Source: Triparma columacea (taxonomy: Eukaryota > Sar > Bolidophyceae > Parmales > Triparmaceae). From it: a DNA stretch of 52,175 bases. Where the stretch lies: NCBI GenBank assembly GCA_030267965.1, contig BRYA01000263.1, positions 1,103-53,277 on the forward strand, written 5' to 3'. Position 1 is the first letter of the stretch; each line of letters begins with the position of its first letter. The notes beneath the pieces are model-generated. The model was not told where the DNA came from and searched no databases. It worked only from the letters and a program-made list of their open reading frames with translations. Positions 19,860 to 30,483 of the stretch are shown piece after piece. The position numbers and the translations under genes were made by a program.

Positions 19860-22812
19860 ATGGTCCGCACCCGTATGCTCCGCCACCTAAAAATTTTCGA
19901 TTCCTACTTCTCCGCCTCCAAGCCTCTCCTCAACCACTGCTCCGACAAAGGAACCGTTTCGAAGTTCGCCCATATGCTAGCAGCACACGCTAAGCACGAC
20001 GACGGCAACGCGCTCTGCAGGTTGATCGAAGTTTGCCAGCACTTGGCAGGCCAAGAGAGGAAGAACTTGGGTTTCGCGATGTTGCTGCTCCTCAAGTACG
20101 AGACGAAGGATGGAGTTTGGGCGATTATTGAGCAGGTGAGAAGAAGAGGTAGGGGGGGGGGGAGGGGGATCCAGATGCTGAAGTAGATCCAGATGCGGAG
20201 TGGGCGCGCCCAACTTCAATTTTCTCACCCAATGCTCGCTCGTCCGTCTTGATCGCTCGTAGGTCAAAGACCGTGTGCATAGGTGCCAGAGCGCCCAAAA
20301 GCAGGCCTATGTCCTTGTAGTTTCTTCAGGTGCAAATGTACGTATATATATACGTACTGGGGGGGGGGTGAGGCGTTGATTTGTTCATGGCGGGCGCTCG
20401 CTTTTGAAACAACGTTACTTGAAAGCTCTCGTTGGGACCTCGGAGTAAAGGGTGCGACGCCATAGCTGGGAAAGTGTGAATAACACTGGAACGCACGGAA
20501 GCGGGCAACTGATACACAGGGGAACTTCGAGAAGGTCGTCGATTTCCAGTTTAGTTTGAGGGGCGGAGCGTCCGACCGCCAAGATGACGACGGGAGGGAA
20601 AAGAAAAGCCATGTATGTTTAAGGCTATGGTGGGATTATTTCAACTCACCCCTCCCCAACCCACCCACCGCACGCTACACTACACAACCAATCGCAGATG
20701 CTCCAAACGAAGGGAAGGTTAGGCCCCGGCCGTCCAACGGAGTGGGACAGGTTGTTCCCCGTTCATGACTTACCTATCGGCGTTAGTGAATCTCTCCAAA
20801 TTTCCTCACCGGCCTACTCAGCTATAAGAAAGTTCCAGCCCTCCCCGACCTCGTCCCAGGCTCTCACAAAAGTGCTACACAGCCTTCACGAGATGATTGA
20901 GGACTACTTCGAGGCTCACAAGGAGAAGGCCTTCCTATCCTCCCTTCACGAGCCCGCCCGTTTCTACTACGACTGCGTTGGAAACCACCACCACCGGGAC
21001 CACGTCAACGTCCACGGCCTCAACGGCTGGCTGTGCCTGATCAGGGGCTGGTTCGGGGCCCAGCTTCCCCTCCTACCCCAGGAGAACGATGGGGACGCAT
21101 TCAAGGGGTGCTCGGACGTATGGGCGGGGCTTAGCGACGAGGCCTGGGAGGTTTTCAAGAGGGACGAGAACTTTGGGAAGGACTACGAGGGAATCAGAGC
21201 GCTGAGGGGGAGGAAGGAAAAGATGGTGAAGGAGAAGAAATATGGGAACTTCGATTCAGGCAGGGAGTTCACGGGGGGGACGGGGGCGAGCATGGAGAGA
21301 AACGCAAAGAAAGGGGACTCGAGGTACAGGAAGACTGCCTCCAAGTTCGCTTGGTGGTTCAGGAAGGAGTTCGTTGTCAAGCGGATGTTCGAGGTCCTGA
21401 ACGGGGAGGGAAAGCCTGAGTACGTTGGGTTCAGGGAGAAGTGCGAGGTGCTTTTCCCGTTGTTCCTGCAGAGCGAAAACTTCAAGTGGGAGGGGGGGTT
21501 GATGGAGTTCATGTACGACGACGACCTTATGCACATAGACGTCGAGAGGGCGGGGAGGTGGTTCTGGTGGCTCGGGGTCATCAAGGAGCAGTACAAGGGG
21601 GAGAAGCTGGGGGAGGGGGAGGGGCAGAGCATCTACACCTGCTGTGGGAAATGCGGGGAGGTTCCACTGCCACCGGGGAGATTCTGCCACAAGTGCGGGG
21701 AGAAGATAGAGGCTAACTGGGCGCCGGTTTCGCCGTCGGCATCTGCGGATGATAAAGACGATAGGAAGCCCGCAGCTCTGTCTCCTTCTTCGTCCTCTTC
21801 TGTTCCCTCCGTTCAGCTACCTGCGGTGGGGAGAAAATTGAGGCACGTTGAGGTTCGTGTTAAGAAGAAGAAGGCAGAAGCGAAGGCGAAGGTTAAGGAG
21901 GGGGGGAAGGAAGAGAGGAGGAAGAGAGAAGAGGCAAAGGCAGAGGCAGACGCCAAGGCCGAGGTGAAGGCCCAGTCTCCCAGGGTCCTCAGTGACTCCT
22001 CGGTCGCCCTCGATGCCGACCCTGATGAGGATCTGACGTGCCCTATATGCATGGAGGTTCGTGACGACATCCTCCCCATCCCCCACTGGTCCTCAATCGG
22101 CGACGTCAGCGGGCACAGGATGTGCAGGCAGTGCACGGCCAGCTACGGGAAGAACGAGTGCCCCTTCTGCCACGAGGTAAGCGTGGCTGAGGGGGTCCTG
22201 AAACTGGTGAGGGAAATGATAAATAAGATCAACGAGACCACGGGGACCTCGGACCCACACGCCCTGGCGGCGCTTTGGGAGCACTGGCAGTTCTTCGAGA
22301 TGGAGTACAGCGGGAGGCAAGGAGTGGTGGAGAGGGTGGGCAAGATGGTCGTCGAGGACAAGGTGTTCAACCAGACGCTTAGGAAGGGGGTCAGGCAAAG
22401 GGCGGCGTGGATGAGGGACGCCGCGGGTGTGATATTCAGGCTCCACAGCCTGGCCTCGTGCGGGGGTCTCTCCATCCGGACCGGGGACAGGGAGCTGCTC
22501 GACAAGTGCAGGGGGAGCATCCTGGAGACCTTGGAGACGATGGAGTGCAACGGCCACCACCTTGGGGCGGCTTACAGCCAGGCGCTCGCGCCTTGGTTGA
22601 GCGCGAGCCAGGGGGGGGGGAGGGGGGAGGTACCCATGATGCTTACGGTCAAGGACGTGGGAAGGGCCATCGTTAAGAACTGGGTTCGGCATGGGAGGCC
22701 AGGCAACGCTAGGAGGGAGGTCAGGGAAAGGGTCATCACGCAGTACATGCAGGAGGCTCGGGTGAGGGTTTGGGGGGGGGAGGACGAGGTTTGGGAGGCG
22801 TTTTATAGTTAG
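19860..22812 (+). CDS. RING and zinc-ribbon protein, possible E3 ubiquitin ligase
   Basis: Exons 19860-20135, 20263-20367, 20520-20612 and 20698-22812 join with all phases 0 into 862 residues; the large last exon alone would start at MLQTKGRL, but the upstream exons join cleanly, so that ATG is probably internal. The start itself is uncertain. The N-terminal half is mostly helical and unrecognised. A zinc ribbon CCGKCGEVPLPPGRFCHKCG (two CxxC knuckles) lies near residue 475. After a lysine/glutamate/alanine-rich linker comes a RING-like finger at about residues 600-650, CPIC … GHRMCRQC … CPFC. The usual third cysteine one to three residues before the histidine is replaced (VSGH). A helical tail follows. 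A role in protein ubiquitination is inferred from the finger alone. Confidence 0.7.
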
Positions 22813-22963
22813 TATTATTGATGTATTTATGTTCAGGGTTCAAAAGCTACTTATTATTCTCGGCTTCCTCTTATCCTTCTTCCTCTTGCATCCTCGCAAA
22901 CCTCTCCTTCAACCTCTCAAAGCTAAAAAATTGAACGATTGATTCAACAACAAAGAGTTACAG

Positions 22964-24037
22964 TTACAGAAACTCCAGAATTACTCTCCACAAAACTTTC
23001 GGGATCTTCTCACGTGCCTCACTTTCCCTTAGCGGTGGGGCTTCAACTCCGTCCAGCCTCTTCCGCTTCAGCCTAGCCGATCTCCTGGGTTGATTCTCCA
23101 CGTGATCCCAGGTTCCCTTGAGGCACAGAAGAGCGTTGACGCGTTCGCGTATGCGGTGCCACCTAGAATGGAGGAGGTCCTCGACGGTCGACATATTTTG
23201 ACCAGCAGCGGCAGAGATTAGGGCAGTGCAGCCCAAGAAGCAGTCTTCACCGATGGAAACAGCAGGAGATAGACTGAGTTTCGTCAGGGCGGAGCAATTT
23301 CTGAAGGCTTCATCGCCAATCGTTGTCATTCCGTACGGGATGTTGATGGCCGTGAGGGAGGAGCAGTCTTTGAAGGCGAATTTGCCAATCGTCGTCACAC
23401 CGTCCGGGATGGTGATGGCCGTGAGGGAGGAGCATCCCAAGAAGGCGCCGTAGCCAATCGACGTCACTGAGTCCGGGATTGTGATGGCCGTGAGGGAGGA
23501 GCAGTCACAGAAGGCGCACAAGCTAATTGTCGTCACTCCGTCTGGGATGGTGATGGCCGTGAGAGAGGTGCATTCAGAGAAGGCGTAGTCACCAATGGTT
23601 GTCACTCCGTCCGGGATGGTGATGGCCGTGAGGGAGGAGCATCCGTTGAAGGCGCTCTTGCTAATCATCGTCACTCCATGTGGGATGATAATGGCCGTGA
23701 GGGAGGAGCATCCGTAGAAGGTGTCATAGGCAATCTCCGTCAATCCATCCGGGATGGTGATGGCCGTGAGGGAGGAACAATCACAGAAGACTCCATTGCC
23801 AATCATCATCACTCCGTCCGGGATGGTGATGGCCGTGAGGGAGGAGCATCCCCAAAAGGCGCGTTTGCCAATCGTTGTCACTCCGTCAGGAATGGTGATG
23901 GCTGTGAGGGAGGAGCATCCCTCGAAGGCGCGTTCGCCAATTATTGTCACCCCTTGTGCAAAAGTCACTTCTGTGAGTTCCCAATCGTATCCTAACTCGT
24001 CGTCGTCTGTGCCTGTGTATACTGCTGTTTTGGTCAT
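22964..24037 (-). CDS. BspA-type leucine-rich repeat protein
   Basis: Single exon from the ATG at 24037 (MTKTAVYTGTDDD), 357 residues. The frame is open further upstream but has no ATG. After residue 25 come about eleven repeats of 23 residues with the pattern AFxxCSSLTAITIPDGVTTI, the LRR_5/BspA type that forms a curved solenoid for protein contacts. The C-terminal 85 residues leave the pattern and end in a basic stretch (RRSARLKRKR) and KVLWRVILEFL. No signal peptide or membrane helix is visible, so it may act inside the cell; partner unknown. The repeats are strikingly alike at DNA level. Confidence 0.85.
   Translation of the reverse strand: MTKTAVYTGTDDDELGYDWELTEVTFAQGVTIIGERAFEGCSSLTAITIPDGVTTIGKRAFWGCSSLTAITIPDGVMMIGNGVFCDCSSLTAITIPDGLTEIAYDTFYGCSSLTAIIIPHGVTMISKSAFNGCSSLTAITIPDGVTTIGDYAFSECTSLTAITIPDGVTTISLCAFCDCSSLTAITIPDSVTSIGYGAFLGCSSLTAITIPDGVTTIGKFAFKDCSSLTAINIPYGMTTIGDEAFRNCSALTKLSLSPAVSIGEDCFLGCTALISAAAGQNMSTVEDLLHSRWHRIRERVNALLCLKGTWDHVENQPRRSARLKRKRLDGVEAPPLRESEAREKIPKVLWRVILEFL
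23270..23960 (-). repeat. Tandem 69-bp coding repeats of the LRR gene
   Basis: About ten 69-bp units, each containing the plus-strand core ATGGCCGTGAGGGAGGAGCA with few changes, stand head to tail and encode the 23-residue repeats. Confidence 0.9.
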
Positions 24038-24694
24038 CTGGGGAAGGGGAGAGTCCCGGGGTTGAGAGGCTCTTTTCACCCGTCTTTTCGGTAACAGTTG
24101 AAAGCCCAAACTATTTCAAACTGATTCTCTAGGAGTTACTACATTATTGACGGGTTCGGGAGGGTTAGTGTGGTGTGATTGACAAAGAACAAGGGAGAGG
24201 GATTGGTGAGACCCTCAAGGATGCGTCATTGTGGCGTCAATGGCGGTTCTCTGCCCAATAGCAACCCCAATATGATACTAGCAGTATCGAAAATATGGCC
24301 GAAAGTAGTATTATATCCTCTATGAGACGAATAATCCAAACCCAATGAATATGGAGTCGACCGATTGACAGGGGAAATAACTTGAACTTGACGTGAATAG
24401 GAGGTAAAAATCAACAATACGACAAATAACAACTGCTGAAAGCCTTGACAAGTGTTATTATTGTCATTGTTGTCCTTCTTACCTTTCAAATCTGCAAAAA
24501 CAGATTGGACTGCGTAGGAGGGAGGAAGAGTCCGAAAAGAGGAAGGCGAATCTAATCTCAATTATTTTGTCAATCAATTTCTCTCTCTTTGCCGTGCTAT
24601 CATTTAATAGTAATCTGATAGTAATTTGATTGGCATTTAAGTCTTATCTGCGTGAAATCTTTGGAAAATAAGTGTAATTTAGGCCTAAATTGCA
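24038..24694. other. Divergent intergenic region without a clear gene
   Basis: A leftward open frame at about 24226-24561 has no ATG at its start and no recognised domain, so it is not called. The right part (24580-24690) is AT-rich and probably promoter or 5' UTR of the rightward gene. Confidence 0.45.
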
Positions 24695-25594
24695 ATGTCC
24701 TCCTCAGCTTCCTCTCGTAGTTTCTCTCATTTCTCTTCTCATCATCCTTCTTATACAATAACTGTAGTTGTATTGATTCTCCTCTTACCTATCTCTACGT
24801 TTGGAATAACAATAAGTTCATCATATAGCTCTCCTTGCAGAAATCCAACTGAGGAATTAATTGAGGAATCAAACCACAAGATACATACACCATACACCAC
24901 GCCACCATACACTATAACCATACCACACTCAGATGATTATTTTATATCCTCATGTCAACATTATACGCAAATACAATCAATACAACAATCAACACAACAA
25001 TCAACACAACAATCAACAAAAACCTACAAAACACCTCCGATACCATGTACATTACAGACCAACAACGACAACGATGACAACAACAACCCCCAACAAGAAA
25101 TAGAACAACCATCATGGTCAATACCCCCCTCCCGTACTTCCCCATTAACCTACCTAATATCTCCCCCCCCCCCTCCCCTCCTCCCCTCTTCCTTCACCTC
25201 CTCTTCTCCGTCCCTGTCTAGGGATTCAGTACTAGAGGTAACAGTAGTCACCCGTTACCTACCACCCTGTTATGAAGGTTGCTCCTCCTCCTCCTCCTCC
25301 ACCTCCTCCAACAAAGTGATAACATCACTACCTAACATTAGTTTCACATGCTCTAATGGTACTACAATTACAGTTAAACCTAAACACGACAACATAGAAG
25401 GACATCAATCGGGGGAGGAGGGTAAAGAGGGGGTTGAGGTACCTGTTGGTGAACTGAAGGATAAGGTCATGGTTTTCTGGTCTGTTGTAGCAGCGGTCGT
25501 TTCTGCGACGGGTGTTATGGTATGGGAAATCTTTCATATACAAGAAGGGGGGGGAGGGAGGGAAGAGAAGGTGGGGAGGGACAAATTGGAATGA
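24695..25594 (+). CDS. Type I membrane protein with low-complexity ectodomain
   Basis: Single exon of 299 residues. A hydrophobic stretch at about residues 22-40 (ITVVVLILLLPISTFGITI) is a signal peptide or anchor, and a second at about 257-280 (VMVFWSVVAAVVSATGVMVW) is a membrane helix before a short charged tail. Between them lies a Ser/Thr/Pro/Gln/Asn-rich region, including three QQST repeats encoded by a 12-bp repeat near 24975-25015, polyproline and polyserine, plus a few cysteines and N-glycosylation sequons. This looks like a surface protein. No family was recognised, and the strong simple-sequence bias lowers certainty. Confidence 0.5.
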   Translation: MSSSASSRSFSHFSSHHPSYTITVVVLILLLPISTFGITISSSYSSPCRNPTEELIEESNHKIHTPYTTPPYTITIPHSDDYFISSCQHYTQIQSIQQSTQQSTQQSTKTYKTPPIPCTLQTNNDNDDNNNPQQEIEQPSWSIPPSRTSPLTYLISPPPPPLLPSSFTSSSPSLSRDSVLEVTVVTRYLPPCYEGCSSSSSSTSSNKVITSLPNISFTCSNGTTITVKPKHDNIEGHQSGEEGKEGVEVPVGELKDKVMVFWSVVAAVVSATGVMVWEIFHIQEGGGGREEKVGRDKLE

Positions 25595-25693
25595 CGATAC
25601 AACACTCATTTACAGCACTACCTAACACTCCTGATAAGAAAAAAGGGTTCTCACTCTCTCTCTCAATGTTGTTCATACTAAAATATATCCTGC

Positions 25694-27379
25694 TTATTCT
25701 CCCATCCCCGTCACTATCCCCCTCAGCGTTCCCTTGACCCCTACATCGATCGGTGTATTGACAACCCATATGTGTTTCCCCTGCGTTGCTAATATCCTCC
25801 TCCCGTCCTCGCTCCACTTAGCATCATTAACCGGTTCCCCTCCCTCCAGTATAATCTCCCCCACCATACCGTCCTCCCTCCCCCCCCCTATATCCCAGAC
25901 GGTAACGACGCCCCTCTCGTCCCCCTCAAGCCACACACCCCTCCTGGCCCTGTTCCAAGAGCAGCAGGTCTTGTAGACCCTTTCCGCACCCTCCATCTCA
26001 AAGCAGCGACCCCCCTCCCATATCTTCGTCTTGAAGTCTACCCCCGTAGTGACGCAGACACCTTCCAGTACGTCCATCCCCGTGACAGTCCCAAAGTGTT
26101 TCCCTTTCTCCCCCCCCAAGCTCTCGCATTTGATCCTCCCCCTTTTCTCCTTCCCCTTCCACACCTCCCCGTTCTCTCCTCCCCCCCACCACTCCCCCTC
26201 CTCTTCCTCCTCCCCCCCCATCCTCACGACCTCCCCCCTATCCACTTTCCCCTCCCAAGTCGGTACCGTCCAGTCCCCGCCTCTAAATTCCTTAATCGTC
26301 CCGTTCCTGAATCCCACCTTAACCACGTCCTCCGTACCCTTCCCTCCCCCCCCCATCCAAACAACCGAGGAGTCCTCCATGTCCCCGTACCTCCCCGTCC
26401 TTTTCCCCGTCCTCCTATCCCATACCTCAACCCCCCCATACCCTCCCCCCACAACAAGGTTATCCCCCTCCCCCGCGAACCTTGCAACAGTAACGTCTCC
26501 CATGGCCTTTAAGTTCATCTCCGCCCTCCCCTGCATGCTAAGGTTGCATACTTTAACCCCCCCTCCTCCTCCCCCTTCCCCCCCATCCCCGTAGCTAGCA
26601 ATGAATACTTCCCCCCTACTCCCGCTTTCCATAACCGAGGTAACGTACTGTCCGGACGACATTACGTCGTATATGTACCTACCCGTATCCCATGATTTTG
26701 TAGAGGTTGGATTATTATCAGACCTATTACCGACCCCCCAACCGTCGTTCATGAGTAGGTCGACTGCTGATTTCTCACCGAGGGTACGTTCTACCATTAC
26801 GCTTGCGCCGAGCACGAAGTTCTTGAATTGTAAGGTGGACATTATTTCCTTCGCCTCGTTATCTTCCATCTTTCTTCCTTTAATGTCCGAAGTATCATCC
26901 GAGGTTTCATCCTTTACCTTTTTAATAGGTGATGCGTGTATAACAACGTCCCCCTCCTTACCTCCTCCTTCATCCTCCCCTACATCTTCACCATTATCTT
27001 GTTCCGACGATTGTGTATCGTCAGTCTGGCATGATTTATCATACTGTTCAACGTTCGATTTAACCTCCTTAATAACCTCAACAACCTTCTCAACTACAAC
27101 CGTTTTCGAAACTTCAACGACCGCAGGTGGGGGAGGGGGGGTTGTGGAGGGTACCTCTTGGACAGCGTCTTTATCATCTGAAGGAGATGAATCACCAATA
27201 AGACCGGCAATGTAACCGTCCAAATCCTCACCGGCCTCAACATCAGTACCATCCTTTTTCCCTCCTCCCACACCACTGGAGGTTGAGGTACGGTTAGATA
27301 AACGTTTGGCCTTCATGGCGTCGAGTTTTGCTCGTTTCTCAGCTAACATTGCAGCGCGGGCTGCACGGGCTGAGGACAT
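25694..27379 (-). CDS. Cytoplasmic dynein intermediate chain
   Basis: Single exon of 561 residues. The N-terminus is a charged helix (MLAEKRAKLDAMKAKR) like the dynactin-binding helix of DYNC1I proteins. After an acidic, proline-rich linker comes YDKSCQTDD near residue 115, in the place and form of the LC8 dynein light-chain motif (x-K-x-x-Q-T). From about residue 220 to the end the sequence reads as WD40 blades, with YIYDVMSSGQYVTSVMESG, LVVGGGYGGVEVWDRRTG, VTTGVDFKTKIWEGG and GVVTVWDIGG. The protein links dynein heavy chains to light chains and cargo adaptors in the cytoplasm. Some blades contain long Gly/Glu-rich loops. It ends 99 bp from the convergent membrane protein gene. Confidence 0.8.
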   Translation of the reverse strand: MSSARAARAAMLAEKRAKLDAMKAKRLSNRTSTSSGVGGGKKDGTDVEAGEDLDGYIAGLIGDSSPSDDKDAVQEVPSTTPPPPPAVVEVSKTVVVEKVVEVIKEVKSNVEQYDKSCQTDDTQSSEQDNGEDVGEDEGGGKEGDVVIHASPIKKVKDETSDDTSDIKGRKMEDNEAKEIMSTLQFKNFVLGASVMVERTLGEKSAVDLLMNDGWGVGNRSDNNPTSTKSWDTGRYIYDVMSSGQYVTSVMESGSRGEVFIASYGDGGEGGGGGGVKVCNLSMQGRAEMNLKAMGDVTVARFAGEGDNLVVGGGYGGVEVWDRRTGKRTGRYGDMEDSSVVWMGGGGKGTEDVVKVGFRNGTIKEFRGGDWTVPTWEGKVDRGEVVRMGGEEEEEGEWWGGGENGEVWKGKEKRGRIKCESLGGEKGKHFGTVTGMDVLEGVCVTTGVDFKTKIWEGGRCFEMEGAERVYKTCCSWNRARRGVWLEGDERGVVTVWDIGGGREDGMVGEIILEGGEPVNDAKWSEDGRRILATQGKHIWVVNTPIDVGVKGTLRGIVTGMGE

Positions 27380-28084
27380 TTTTCGTGTGTGTGGGTTGTT
27401 TTCTGGGGGGGGAGGAGAGTGAAGGATTAGGGGTTAGATAGGTGCGGGGGAGGGATTTGTTATGTCTGATGGTATTGTAAGGGCTGAAGTGATTGTATGT
27501 ACGTCTGTCTCTTTTAAAAGGGGTGCAAATTGGAGGGCAAATTGGATCAGGAATAAAGGCACTCTTTCAACAAGTTTCTTTGGGGGATAACCCAAAAAAG
27601 TCAGTAGGAATCCGACTGTTAAATTGGGGTGCAGGATCATCATTTCCAATTTTGTGTTATGTAGGGGGATTAAGACATATTTGAGATGGGATGAAAATTG
27701 AGGTTATTAGAGGCGACAATTCTCCTCATTCAAATGCGTATAACGCGACGTTGCAAGGTCATGTTGCAACAATATATATCCACAATGCTTGTATACAGCC
27801 GTTGTATCCCATTTACGCCCATTCGAAAGCATTTAAAGGCATACAAACAGCATCCCGCCTATGGGGTGGATTGGTGTAGTGCTAGTTTTTAGATGTTCCA
27901 GACGTTATATATATTATAGGCTATTTTATTATAAATAGAATGAGTACTATAGAATGTCATTATATTGTGTTGTGTGGTGTATTGGGACGTAAAGAGATAC
28001 TCACAAAAAATCTGTGCTCCTGCTCCAATCTGAAGGTCGGAGGAGAAACCCTCCTTCTTCAGCAAAAAGAATTCAGATATTATT
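27380..28084. other. Divergent intergenic region, no clear gene
   Basis: A 705-bp gap with several short open frames but no recognisable product. It contains a perfect palindromic stem at 27750-27770 (GTTGCAA, 7-base loop, TTGCAAC) and AT-rich DNA at 27890-28080 before the next gene. The open frame at 27493-27684 was considered and not called. Confidence 0.4.
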
Positions 28085-30433
28085 ATGAAGCAGGCAATAC
28101 ACCTTCTTACTCTTACTATCATCTCAACCATAATCACATCCTCACAATCAACCACAATAACACAACAAGACGATTCTAACCAACAAGGCAATGAACAAGA
28201 CAACCAACAATGCCTCAAAGATACCCAATCGACACAATCGTCCTCATCAATCATACATGAGAACTCTCTCCAAGGTACACCTTCAAATGAATGGGACATA
28301 AACGGCTCAGGTGACCCGTCAATTCAAGGTTTCACAACACAGACATCCTACGGTAACCTAGATAACGTTGAGTTCAAGGTAAACACCACATCTACAAACT
28401 GGACAATAGAGATATACAGGATGGGATGGTACGATGGTTTAGGCGCAAGGTGAGTGGAGTAAAAGTGAAGCGAACGGCTGTGAGAGTGTGTGAGCCACCG
28501 TGAGTGAAACTGACTGAACAGTCCCCCTCCCCCCAGGCTTATAGAGGTGTTAAAGCCCCTCCCCAGCAGTGCTCCTCAGCCCCCCTGCACCCCGTTGGAC
28601 TCTGGTAAAACAGTCGACTGCTCCAACTGGTCCGTCAATGCAATCTGGTCCACCACATCTCCTCGCGTTACAGGGGTTTACATAGGTCGTCTAGTACGTC
28701 ACGACGACCCGACCTGCACCAAAGGCGGCGTTGGTCCAGGTCTACGCACGGACCTCTCAGATACCATAGTAACCTCGCACCACATGAAGGGCCGGTCGAA
28801 ACAGTACGATTACTCACGGAACAACGAAACAGCGTGGAACACGGGCGCGTACGGGATCGCTGACCAAAGCATCGTGGGTCACAAAAACTCCCTCCTCAAC
28901 CCCTGCGGTAGTCACACCTACTTTGTAGTTCGGCCTGGTTCCTGTGATGTCGTTGATGTAAAGGTGCAGACTTCAGAGGGCACTTGGAACGCTTACAACT
29001 GCTGGGGTGGACTTAACACTTACGGGTACGAATGCTCTGATTGGGGGGCAAACGCTGGTAGCCCTCCCCCACCACGCAAGTACGAGGAAGGAGAGAGGGC
29101 TGGGATCGCTAGCGCAAACAGGCCACTAGCTACTAGGGGATATAGGAGCGTCAACATGTTCCTAGGTCAAGAGATCGGGATGGTTAGGTGGTTGGAAAGG
29201 AACGGGTATAACGTAGGGTACGACAGCGGGTACGGGGTAGGGGTCAGGGGAGTGGGAGCGAAGGTTCTGGTCAGTAACGGACATGACGAATACTGGGGGA
29301 ACGAACAGAGGAGGGAGGTTGAGAGGTTTAGGGATGGGGGGGGTAATGTGGTATTCAATAGCTGTAACGAGGTCTTTTGGAAGGTGGCGTACAGGGAGGG
29401 GGGGAGGATTATGGAGAGTTTTAAGGACACGCACGAGAACGAATTCGGGAAGGAGGATAGAGAATGGACAGGGACTTGGAGGGACGGAAGGAACGTCAAC
29501 TGGGAAGAAGCAAGGCCAGAGAACGAGTTAACGGGGGTGCTATTCATGGTCAACGCGTGGGTGAACGAGCCGCTGAAGATAGGAGCGGAGTTTAGCAAAC
29601 ATAGAATCTGGAGGCACACTGCGGTTTCAGACGGTTCCGGCGAGGTTGTTTACCCACCCGGCATACTAGGCCACGAGCTGGACGTAGACGTGAACAACGG
29701 CTACCGCCCCCCCGGCCTTCACCACATCTCAAAAACCTCCGTTGAGCACTGCCAGGTTCTGCTAGACGAGGGGAGCACTTTCTCCACCGGCACCGCAAGT
29801 CACGCTATAACGTTCTACAAGGCGGAGGGCAGGAGCGGGAGGGGGGGGGGGAAGGTCGTGGGGATGGGGACCTGCCAGTGGAACTGGGGCCTTGACGGGT
29901 TCCACGATGTCGGTGGGAAGGAGATTGGGAAAAACGTTTACAGCCTTCGAGTTGGGCTAGATGCTTACAGACCAAAGGGGGAGAGAGATATCCAGCAGGC
30001 GACGCTCAATCTGTTACTCGATATGGGGGCAAGACCTGGGACGCAGCAGTCGAATCTTGTAGTTGACGACATGAGTGAGGGCGAGGACGTGGTTGAACCA
30101 AAAGTAGGGGAAACGGTCACGATCGTCGAGGGCGAGGGAGGCGTCATCACTTACAAGGGCGTCGCCACGGACGTTGGGGGCATAGTTGCCGGCGTGGAAG
30201 TTTCGGAAGACGGCGGGTGTAAATGGGACAGGGCAAAGTGCGGTGATGGCGGCACTTGTGGCAGTTGGGCTTTCGTGAAGGGGAGCTACAAAGGGACACC
30301 GGAACGATGCGGGGTGGGGGAGGGGAGGAGGAGATGTGCTAACACGAGCAGCAGCGATGGGGATGCTTTTATATGTGTCAGGGCCGTTGACGACTCCGGC
30401 AATCTCGCTTATAGGTCCATCAAAATAGCTTAA
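28085..30433 (+). CDS. Secreted N,N-dimethylformamidase beta-subunit-like protein
   Basis: Exons 28085-28449 and 28537-30433 join in phase (…GLGA|RLIEVL) to 753 residues. A signal peptide (MKQAIHLLTLTIISTIITSS) precedes a Gln/Ser-rich linker. The core then matches the DMFase large-subunit-like family: IEIYRMGWYDGLGAR near residue 115, WNAYNCWGGLNTYG, FLGQEIGMVRWLERNGYNVG and VLVSNGHDEYWGNEQRREVE. Bacterial members hydrolyse small amides with a mononuclear iron bound by tyrosines and a glutamate; whether those ligands are kept cannot be aligned by eye. The C-terminus (about 640-753) is an Ig-like unit (ITYKGVATDVGGIVAGVEVS) with several cysteines. The family is mostly bacterial, so an origin by transfer is possible. 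It ends 50 bp from the convergent propeller gene. Confidence 0.8.
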
Positions 30434-30483
30434 GTCTTGTTGGAGATACAAACCTTTAAAGTTACCCCCCCTTCCGCTTCCCT

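Noticed and set aside
21183..22692. Long leftward frames opposite the RING protein
   Set aside because: Proline/serine/leucine-rich antisense of a GC-rich coding exon, with no independent support.
20698..22812. The large exon as a complete 704-residue gene starting at its first ATG
   Set aside because: The ATG follows a CGCAG acceptor directly, and three upstream exons join in matching phase without stops.
24226..24561. Leftward open frame of 111 codons
   Set aside because: It starts with TTG, has no ATG or recognisable domain, and its composition is typical of an intergenic gap.
27493..27684. Rightward frame of 63 codons with hydrophobic end
   Set aside because: Short, no homology recognised, and overlapped by other equally good frames.
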